Of a stretch of DNA of 64,000 nucleotides, positions 34,201 through 40,631 are shown one piece after another. Both the position numbers and the translations under genes were made by a program. How positions within the stretch are numbered: the stretch's first letter is position 1; each line of letters opens with the position of its first letter. The DNA lies in contig NZ_AP023355.1 in the NCBI RefSeq assembly GCF_016865425.1, positions 310,001-374,000 on the forward strand, read 5' to 3'. The notes under the pieces are model-generated. The model saw only the letters and a program-made list of their open reading frames with translations. It was not told the DNA's origin and ran no database searches. Origin of the DNA: Actinocatenispora thailandica (GTDB lineage: Bacteria > Actinomycetota > Actinomycetes > Mycobacteriales > Micromonosporaceae).

Positions 34201-35037
34201 ATGGCGGCCGCATTACCCAATGCCGCGCACTCGGCCGGCGGCAGGCGCCCGGGTACGCCGCTCATCGCACTTGCCGCCGGCGGCGTGTTCGGCGTCGCGC
34301 AGACCCTCGTCGCGCAGCGCTGCGGGTTGCTCCGGTTCGCCGCCGCCAACAGCGAGTGGTCCAGCATCGAACTCGGCACCCTCGTCTGGCTGTCGGCGGC
34401 CAGTGTCGTGCTCGGCGTGCTCAGCGCCCGCCGGATCACCCACGCCCGCCGCGCGCAGGACGCGTTCGTGCTCGGCGCCGCCGGCCTCGGCAGCCTGCTC
34501 GCGGTGCCGCTCGCCACCTCGTCCGCGGCCTGGGCCGCCATCTACGGCGGCGACGTCGCCACCGGCCGGGTCGTGCTGCACGTCCTGCTCGGCGCCGGGC
34601 TCGGCCTGGTCGCCGCCGCCGTCGCCCAGCGGTACCGTGCCGCCGCCGTCGGGCTCGCCACCGGGATCGCGCTGACCTGGGGCTTCGCCGTACTGGCCGG
34701 GTTGCTCCGGCCGGGCCGACCGCCGATCCTGGACCATCCGGACCTCGGCATCGGCGCCGCCGGCAGCGGTCAGCGGTTCGGCGGGCTGGTCGTGGCGCTG
34801 CTCTACGGTGCGGCGATCGGGATCGTCTGGTCCACCCGAACGCTGCGCAGCCGGGCCGCCGCGGCGGCCATCGGCCCCGCCCTGGCCGCCGCCGCGTACC
34901 TGCTGGTGCTGCCGTTCGGCGGGCAGTCCTGGCCGTGGTCACCGATCCCCACCGCGCTCGCGGCGGTGCCGCTCGCGGCGACCGGCGCGGTCCTCGCCGG
35001 TACCCTCACCGACCGCTTCCAACGCCGCCGGGACTGA
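34201..35037 (+). CDS. Polytopic membrane protein of unknown function
   Basis: Protein of 278 aa with about eight hydrophobic segments, Ala/Gly/Leu-rich, and short loops. Conserved-looking features are an early GGVFGVAQTLVAQRCG stretch and a loop LLRPGRPPILDHPDLG. No transport or enzyme motif is recognised. The ATG at 34201 is chosen; an in-frame GTG at 34192 would add three residues. It is transcribed away from glpD, with a palindromic operator candidate upstream, and ends 45 nt before the P-loop gene. Confidence 0.7.
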   Translation: MAAALPNAAHSAGGRRPGTPLIALAAGGVFGVAQTLVAQRCGLLRFAAANSEWSSIELGTLVWLSAASVVLGVLSARRITHARRAQDAFVLGAAGLGSLLAVPLATSSAAWAAIYGGDVATGRVVLHVLLGAGLGLVAAAVAQRYRAAAVGLATGIALTWGFAVLAGLLRPGRPPILDHPDLGIGAAGSGQRFGGLVVALLYGAAIGIVWSTRTLRSRAAAAAIGPALAAAAYLLVLPFGGQSWPWSPIPTALAAVPLAATGAVLAGTLTDRFQRRRD

Positions 35038-35082
35038 CCCGCCGACCCTTACGCTGGACCGGTTGCCGCGCGGGGGAGGGGT

Positions 35083-35676
35083 ATGAACGCGTCACCGCAC
35101 CGGGCCGGACACCAGACCGGCGCGACACCGCACCGAGCCGAACCCGCCGCCGCGGCGCCGCGGCGGATCCTGGTGGTCGGCTGCTCCGGCTCGGGCAAGT
35201 CGACACTGGCCCGGGCACTCGGCGCGCGGTACGAGCTGCCCGTGATCCACCTGGACAACCACTTCTGGACGCCGGGCTGGGTGGCGCTGGCCCGCGAGCC
35301 GTGGCGCGCGCTCTGCCGCGAGCTGGCCGCTGGCGACGCCTGGGTGATGGACGGCAACTACGGCAGCTCGCTGGACATCCGGCTGCCGCGCGCGGACCTG
35401 ATCGTGTTTCCCGACTTGTCCCCGGCGCTGTGCGGGTACCGGGCGCTGCGCCGGCGCTGGCGGTTCCGCCGCACCGGCCGGCCGGACGTCGCCCCCGGCT
35501 GCCCGGAGCGGATCGAGTGGCAGTTCCTGCGCTACATCTGGTCCTACCGGCGCCGGCACCGTGGTCGGCTGCTCGCCGCGATCGCCCGGTACGCGCCGGA
35601 AACCCCGCTGGTCCGGCTGCGCACCCGCCGGCAGGTGCGCGAGTTCGTCGACGGCGGTGATCGCGCCGGGCGGTGA
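35083..35676 (+). CDS. P-loop adenylate-kinase-like protein (topology modulation/FlaR type)
   Basis: Protein of 197 aa with a Walker A motif VVGCSGSGKSTLARALG after a 25-residue variable N terminus. IHLDNHFWTPGW, WVMDGNYGSS and the basic RRRWRFRR lid fit the FlaR-like topology modulation/adenylate-kinase-related family, whose substrates are uncertain. TACGCT (about 35050) is a likely -10 box and GGGAGGGG the ribosome binding site. Its stop abuts the stop of the convergent GNAT gene with no spacer. Confidence 0.85.
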   Translation: MNASPHRAGHQTGATPHRAEPAAAAPRRILVVGCSGSGKSTLARALGARYELPVIHLDNHFWTPGWVALAREPWRALCRELAAGDAWVMDGNYGSSLDIRLPRADLIVFPDLSPALCGYRALRRRWRFRRTGRPDVAPGCPERIEWQFLRYIWSYRRRHRGRLLAAIARYAPETPLVRLRTRRQVREFVDGGDRAGR

Positions 35677-36219
35677 TCAGGTCGGCAGCGGTTTCACCAG
35701 CTCGACGAAGGTGAGGTCGTCGCGCTTCGGGGTGCCGAACCGGTCGTCGCCGTACGGGAAGGGCTGCGTCTCGCCGGTCGTGTCGTACCCGCGGCGCCGG
35801 TAGAAGGCGATCAGGTCGGTGCGGGCGGACAGCACCGTCATCCGCATCCGGGTGCAGCCGTGCGCGGCGACCCGCCGCTCCGCCTCGGCCAGCACCAGCT
35901 TGCCGATCCCGCCGCCCTGCCGGGCCGGACGCACCGCGAACATGCCGAAGTAGCCGGTGTCGCCGTGCCACTCCAGCTGGCAGCAGGCCACCGGCCGCCC
36001 CGGCTCGTCCGGGTCGGGGTAGTAGAGCACCCCGCCGGACGGCTGCTCGATCATCGCCAGCACCATGTCGTCGGTGGCGCGCAGCCCGTCCAGCAGGTGC
36101 GCCTCGGTGGTCCAGCCGCCGGCCGACTCCGGTCCGGCCCGGTAGGCGGCGTGCACCAGCGACAGCAGCGCCGGTACGTCGTCCGCGCCGGCCCAGCGCG
36201 GGGTGCCGGAGTGCGCCAT
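35677..36219 (-). CDS. GNAT family N-acetyltransferase
   Basis: Single GNAT domain of 180 aa. The acetyl-CoA loop is VRPARQGGGIGKLVLAEAE, and the final strand region includes TDLIAFYRRRGYDTTGETQPFPYGD. This ending, with Pro-Phe-Pro, is common in small cytoplasmic GNATs related to amino-acid or amine acetylation. GGGAGGAC precedes the ATG on this strand. Substrate unknown. Confidence 0.9.
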   Translation of the reverse strand: MAHSGTPRWAGADDVPALLSLVHAAYRAGPESAGGWTTEAHLLDGLRATDDMVLAMIEQPSGGVLYYPDPDEPGRPVACCQLEWHGDTGYFGMFAVRPARQGGGIGKLVLAEAERRVAAHGCTRMRMTVLSARTDLIAFYRRRGYDTTGETQPFPYGDDRFGTPKRDDLTFVELVKPLPT

Positions 36220-36395
36220 CGAGTCCTCCCGGTCGTCTCGGTGAGGCGGTGCGGGAGCCCGCGACCGGGCCGGCTGCTGGGCTGGCGCGGCGGATCGGAG
36301 GCCCCGGCAGGTTCTGCGGGTGCACCGTACCCGGCGCCCGACGTACGGTCGGCGGGGACGGGACGCAGTCCCACGATTCGCCGGAACGGAGCAAG

Positions 36396-36746
36396 GTGAC
36401 CGTCTACACCGATCTGCCCCGCTGGCCGGGCCGCGGCCGGCTGTGGTCGCACCTGGTCAGCGACGCGTCCCCGGCCGAACTGCACGCCTTCGCCGAGGCG
36501 TGCGGGGTGCCACGGCGGGCGTTCGAGCGCGACCACTACGACCTGACCGCGGAGGCGCACCGGCTGGCGGTGACGCTCGGCGCCCGGGTGGTGCCGTCCC
36601 GGGAGCTGGTCCGGCTGCTGACCACGGCCGGACTGCGCCGCCCGAAGCGTCGCGGCCGGCCCCGGCGCCCACCGGCCGCCCCGTCGCCCGCGGCCGGGTC
36701 GTTGCCCCCGGGCGGGGCGGTCGGCCCCGGTGCCGAGAAATCCTGA
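36396..36746 (+). CDS. DUF4031 domain protein
   Basis: Protein of 116 aa; residues 1-80 match the DUF4031 pattern: VTVYTDLPRWPGRGRLWSHL at the start, then ELHAFAEACGVPRRAFERDHYDL and ARVVPSRELVRLL. The family is common in actinobacteria and has no assigned function. The tail from about residue 85 is basic and Pro-rich and may be disordered. The start is GTG at 36396, with no good ribosome binding site. Confidence 0.8.
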   Translation: MTVYTDLPRWPGRGRLWSHLVSDASPAELHAFAEACGVPRRAFERDHYDLTAEAHRLAVTLGARVVPSRELVRLLTTAGLRRPKRRGRPRRPPAAPSPAAGSLPPGGAVGPGAEKS

Positions 36747-36788
36747 ATCGCGGGGAACCGCCCGTGCCGTCCGGCGCGTCCAACGGTC

Positions 36789-37349
36789 ATGAACGCACGG
36801 GCAGCGGTACTCGGGACGGTGGCGGTCGCCGCGCTCGCGGTGGCCGGCTGCGGGCCGAGCGGCGGCGGTTCGGACGCCGACGGCTCATCGCGGGCGAGCA
36901 TCGGGCCGTCGGCCTCGGCCACTTCCGGCCCGCCGGCCTCCCCGGCGCCGTCCGGGTCGGCGTCCGCCACCCCGCCGCCGGGCGGGGCGTCGACCAGCCC
37001 GGCGACGCCGGCAGGATCGGTGCGGTTGCAGGCCACCGGTGGCTTCGTCGGGAAGAACGACGTGCTGACCGTCGACGGCGACGGCGCCTGGACCTACACC
37101 GGGCGCAGCGGCAGCAAGCACGGCACGTTGACCGCGGCGCAGCGAGACCGGCTCACCGCGCTGGTCACCGACCCCAAGCTGGCCGCGGAGGCGCGGTTGC
37201 GGATGCCGAAGAACACCTGCGCCGACGGCGTCTCGTACCGGCTGACCGTGGGCTCCCTCACGCTGACCCGAGTGAACTGCGGTGGCTCGGCACAGACACC
37301 AACCTTCAACGCGATCGTTGAGCTGCTGGGAAAGGCGACACCGATTTGA
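36789..37349 (+). CDS. Secreted lipoprotein of unknown function
   Basis: Protein of 186 aa. The N terminus MNARAAVLGTVAVAALAVAGC is a lipoprotein signal peptide with the lipid-anchored Cys at 21. About 55 Ser/Pro/Ala-rich residues form a linker, then a beta-rich domain of about 110 residues with a Cys pair (KNTCADGV, RVNCGG), repeating the DGDGAWTYTGR strand pattern. It resembles small actinobacterial wall lipoproteins of unknown function. It ends before a pair of strong hairpins and is convergent with the NlpC-like gene. Confidence 0.82.
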   Translation: MNARAAVLGTVAVAALAVAGCGPSGGGSDADGSSRASIGPSASATSGPPASPAPSGSASATPPPGGASTSPATPAGSVRLQATGGFVGKNDVLTVDGDGAWTYTGRSGSKHGTLTAAQRDRLTALVTDPKLAAEARLRMPKNTCADGVSYRLTVGSLTLTRVNCGGSAQTPTFNAIVELLGKATPI

Positions 37350-37400
37350 GGTGCCGAGTCGACAGATGTCCGATCGGTACCGGACAGACGTGACACCTGA

Positions 37401-37430
37401 GGTTTCCGGCTCTGAGGGGCGCCGGAAACC
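37401..37430. terminator. Hairpin A between convergent lipoprotein and NlpC genes
   Basis: GGTTTCCGGC (37401-37410) pairs perfectly with GCCGGAAACC (37421-37430) around 10 nt. Confidence 0.8.
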
Positions 37431-37480
37431 GCTGCGTCGCCCCGGCCCTGGCGCTGGGGCAAGGGCCGGGGCGACGCAGC
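37431..37480. terminator. Hairpin B, 19-bp perfect stem
   Basis: GCTGCGTCGCCCCGGCCCT (37431-37449) and AGGGCCGGGGCGACGCAGC (37462-37480) pair at all 19 positions around a 12-nt loop. It begins at the base after hairpin A ends. Confidence 0.85.
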
Positions 37481-37548
37481 ACCTACCGGGCGCGGCGCCG
37501 GCCGGTGGGAGGACGCCGCGCTGACGGCGCCGACCGGTCGCGACCGGA

Positions 37549-38331
37549 TCAGTGGTTGGCCTGGAACCAGGGCTGGGTCCAGCCCAGGTACGGCTTGCCC
37601 CAGGTGTTCTTGATCTCGCTGATGGTGGTTTCGGTCAGGGTGCCGTTGCCGTGGATGTCGTTCGAGACGAACTTGCCGTCGCCGATCGAGATCATCACGT
37701 GGCCGGCGCCGCCGGAGAAGAACGCCAGCCCGCCCGCCGGCACGTTCGTGTCGCCGGTGTGCTTGTACTGCGACGGCACCGCGAGCCAGTGGTCGTACGC
37801 GGTGTACGAACCGCTCGCGCTGAACCCGTACGCCAGGCCGACCACGTGGTCGCACCGGTTGTAGTAGTCGGCCACGTACGAGGTGGTCTCGTGCGAGACC
37901 GCCCAGGAGACCGCCTGCGAGCAGCTGCGCGGGTCACCGAGGCCGGAGGTCGAACAGCTGGTGGAGGTACCGGCGCAGAGCGGCGCGACGAGGCCGTCCG
38001 AGCCGGTGTAGACGTACGTGTCGGTGACGTAGCCGCCCTTGGCCGGCACGTGATCCCAGACGTTGCTGGTGCCGTACTTGCCGGTGACGGTGTCGCCGTA
38101 GGTCTGGCAGTCGATCGAGATCGTCTCGCCGTTGGCGACGGAGCCGACCGACGCGTCCGAGGTGTGCGGGCCGGATCGGACGTTGACGCTGGCGCCGCTG
38201 TCGGTGTGCACGGTGCCGCTGGCCGCGGCCGAGGCCGGTGCGGCGAACGAGACCAGGGCGAGCATGGCGCCGCCGGCGATCGCGACGGCCACCCGGGCCC
38301 AGCTTCGGGTGATGACGGGAACTACGGACAT
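37549..38331 (-). CDS. Secreted SH3b and NlpC/P60-like cell-wall hydrolase
   Basis: Protein of 260 aa with a Sec signal peptide (hydrophobic core AGGAMLALVSFA, cleavage after ASAAA). Residues about 40-100 form a bacterial SH3 domain (ASVNVRSGPHTS). The C-terminal half has a Cys in YNRCDHVVGLAYGF and a His in GGAGHVMISIGDG, the order of an NlpC/P60 Cys-His catalytic pair, so a peptidoglycan endopeptidase is likely. The start is ATG with RBS AGGAGCGGAG. TAGCGT on this strand about 60 nt upstream could be its -10 box. Confidence 0.82.
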   Translation of the reverse strand: MSVVPVITRSWARVAVAIAGGAMLALVSFAAPASAAASGTVHTDSGASVNVRSGPHTSDASVGSVANGETISIDCQTYGDTVTGKYGTSNVWDHVPAKGGYVTDTYVYTGSDGLVAPLCAGTSTSCSTSGLGDPRSCSQAVSWAVSHETTSYVADYYNRCDHVVGLAYGFSASGSYTAYDHWLAVPSQYKHTGDTNVPAGGLAFFSGGAGHVMISIGDGKFVSNDIHGNGTLTETTISEIKNTWGKPYLGWTQPWFQANH

Positions 38332-38450
38332 CTCCGCTCCTCTCGCAGAAGAGAGCTATGTCGGAGATTGTCGTCGTCGTCCGCTCGCTACGCTAGAGAA
38401 ACTTTCCGCCTTTTGGGTAACTCGCTGAAAGATCTTGCCAACATGGACCG

Positions 38451-38483
38451 GTCCGGCCGGCCCGACACCGCCGGTGGCCGGAC
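38451..38483 (-). terminator. Terminator hairpin after the XPB helicase gene
   Basis: GTCCGGCC (38451-38458) pairs perfectly with GGCCGGAC (38476-38483), 3 nt beyond the helicase stop on the minus strand. Confidence 0.6.
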
Positions 38484-38486
38484 GGC

Positions 38487-40136
38487 TCAGGTCGCCGAGC
38501 CGAGCACGTCGTCCGCGTCGAGGATCGTGTACGCGTAGCCCTGCTCGGCGAGGAACCGCTGCCGGTGCGCCGCGTACTCGGCGTCCAGGGTGTCCCGGGT
38601 GACCACGGTGTAGAAGTGCGCCTGCCGGCCGTCGGCCTTCGGCCGCAGCACCCGGCCGAGCCGCTGCGCCTCCTCCTGCCGGGAGCCGAACGTGCCGGAC
38701 ACCTGGATCGCCACCGCCGCCTCCGGCAGGTCGATGGAGAAGTTCGCCACCTTCGACACCGCCAGCACCCGCAGCTCGCCGGACCGGAACGCGTCGAACA
38801 GCCGCTCCCGCTCCCGGGTCGTGGTCTTGCCCTCGATCACCGGCACCTCCAGGTCGGCGGCCAGCTCGTCGAGCTGATCGAGGTAGGCACCGATCACCAG
38901 CACCTGCTCGCCCGGGTGCCGGGCCACCAGCGCCTCCACCACCGGCACCTTGGTGTGCACGGTCGCCGCGAACCGGTAACGCTCGTCCGGCTCGGCCGTC
39001 GCGTACGCCATTCGCTCCGCGTCGGTGGGCGTGACCCGCACCTCGACGCACTCCGCCGGTGCGATCCAGCCCTGCGCCTCGATGTCCTTCCACGGCGCGT
39101 CGTACCGCTTCGGGCCGATCAGCGAGAACACGTCGGCCTCCCGGCCGTCCTCGCGGACCAGCGTCGCGGTCAGCCCCAGCCGGCGGCGGGCCTGCAGGTC
39201 GGCGGTGAACCGGAAGATCGGCGCCGGCAGCAGGTGCACCTCGTCGTAGATGATCAGGCCCCAGTCGCGGGCGCCGAACAGGTCGAGATGGGTGAACGCG
39301 CCCTTCCGCCGCGCGGTCAACACCTGGTAGGTCGCGATCGTGACCGGCCGGATCTCCTTGCGCTCGCCCGAGTACTCACCGATCTCGTCCTCGGTCAGGG
39401 TGGTCCGGGCGACCAGCTCGCGCTTCCACTGCCGGCCGGCGACCGTGTTCGTCACCAGGATCAGCGTGGTGGCCTGGGCGTGCGCCATCGCCGCGACGCC
39501 GACCATCGTCTTGCCGGCGCCGCACGGCAGCACCACCACGCCGGAGCCGCCGGCCCAGAACGAATCGGCCGCCTGCACCTGGTAGGTGCGCAGCTGCCAG
39601 TCGGTGTTGTCCAACCCGATCTGGTGCTTCTCGCCGTCGACGTAGCCGGCCAGGTCCTCGGCCGGCCAGCCCAGCTTCAGCAGCGCCTGCTTGAGCCGGC
39701 CCCGCTCCGACGGGTGCACCACCACGGTGTCCTCGGCGACGGTGGCGCCGAGCATGCCGGCCAGCTTCTTCGACTTCGACACCTCGACCAGCACCGCCCG
39801 GTCCAGGCCGTGCAGGACCAGACCGTGCGCCGGGTCGTTCAGCAGTTGGAGCCGCCCGTACCGGTCCATCGTCTCGGCGATGTCGACCAGCAGCGCGTGC
39901 GGCACCGGGTATCGGGAGAAGGTGATCAGCGCGTCGATGACGCCCTCGGCGTCGTGCCCGGCGGCGCGGGCGTTCCACAGCCCGAGCGGGGTGATCCGGT
40001 ACGTGTGGATGTGCTCCGGCGAGCGCTCCAGCTCGGCGAACGGGGCGATCGCCATCCGGCACGCCGTCGCGTCCGGGTGCTCGACCTCGAGCAGCAGGGT
40101 CTTGTCGGACTGGACGATCAGCGGACCTTCGGGCAC
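38487..40136 (-). CDS. DNA repair helicase XPB (superfamily 2)
   Basis: Protein of 549 aa. The order is the XPB one: an N-terminal damage-recognition-like domain (about 1-170), Walker A VVLPCGAGKTMVG, Walker B/DEAH box as DEVH in IIYDEVHLLP, motif III GLTATLVRED, then the second RecA domain with QRLGRVLRPK. It is the actinobacterial XPB homologue, a 3'-5' helicase thought to act in DNA repair. The GTG start is at 40136. The helicase-associated protein usually found with it is encoded 3.5 kb upstream in the same direction, separated by the M28 gene. Confidence 0.93.
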   Translation of the reverse strand: MPEGPLIVQSDKTLLLEVEHPDATACRMAIAPFAELERSPEHIHTYRITPLGLWNARAAGHDAEGVIDALITFSRYPVPHALLVDIAETMDRYGRLQLLNDPAHGLVLHGLDRAVLVEVSKSKKLAGMLGATVAEDTVVVHPSERGRLKQALLKLGWPAEDLAGYVDGEKHQIGLDNTDWQLRTYQVQAADSFWAGGSGVVVLPCGAGKTMVGVAAMAHAQATTLILVTNTVAGRQWKRELVARTTLTEDEIGEYSGERKEIRPVTIATYQVLTARRKGAFTHLDLFGARDWGLIIYDEVHLLPAPIFRFTADLQARRRLGLTATLVREDGREADVFSLIGPKRYDAPWKDIEAQGWIAPAECVEVRVTPTDAERMAYATAEPDERYRFAATVHTKVPVVEALVARHPGEQVLVIGAYLDQLDELAADLEVPVIEGKTTTRERERLFDAFRSGELRVLAVSKVANFSIDLPEAAVAIQVSGTFGSRQEEAQRLGRVLRPKADGRQAHFYTVVTRDTLDAEYAAHRQRFLAEQGYAYTILDADDVLGSAT

Positions 40137-40631
40137 GGGACGGCCTCCAGCGGAAACGGCGCGGACCCTCTAGTGTGCCTCGCCGGATGGCGGAACGCCG
40201 GACCGTGGTCACCGGGGCGTGGTCACCGGGGTGTGGTCACCGGGGCGCGCGCGGGAGCTGCCGGCACGCCGGTACCGCGGCAGCGCCGCCGGTTGGAATC
40301 CAGCCATTGGGAGGAAGGAACGGTCGAACCCGACCGGCGGCCACCGACCCCAGGCCGACCTTGTGGCCAGGCCGACCAGGATCATGCAGCCGGCTCGCCG
40401 GTGCCACCGCAATCCTCGCGCCCCTGCGGTGGCACCGGCCCATGCGCCCCTGGATCCCCATCAGGGACGCCGCCGTCACCGTGTCGGATCACTACCCCCA
40501 GCGATCCGGCCGGTTGTCGTGCCGGCTGGCTGACAACTGCCACTCTGCCGCCGTTACCTGCGGTGAAGCTGGCCCGAGCCTTGGAGCTTCCTGAAAACGG
40601 CAAGGGGACGGTTAGAGCGGCTGGAACGCTC
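40137..40631. other. Lower-GC intergenic region between M28 and XPB genes
   Basis: These 495 nt are less GC-rich than their surroundings and contain no convincing gene. They hold three copies of a 14-bp GTGGTCACCGGGGC-like repeat (about 40205-40246), a 14-bp perfect hairpin (40398-40438) and a GTTGTC/GACAAC hairpin (about 40513-40537). A decayed insertion or an untranslated RNA are possible; neither is shown. Confidence 0.4.
40398..40438 (-). terminator. Perfect 14-bp hairpin, terminator candidate for the M28 gene
   Basis: CCGGTGCCACCGCA (40398-40411) pairs at every position with TGCGGTGGCACCGG (40425-40438) around 13 nt, about 190 nt beyond the M28 stop. Confidence 0.6.

Noticed and set aside
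40260..40600. Riboswitch (cobalamin, c-di-AMP) or tRNA/tmRNA in the gene-free stretch
   Set aside because: No conserved riboswitch core, no tRNA T-loop with paired arms, and no suitable downstream gene in the right orientation was found.
40382..40603. A 73-codon minus-strand frame starting MPFSGSSKARASF
   Set aside because: No ribosome binding site, no domain, and it runs through the perfect hairpin at 40398-40438.
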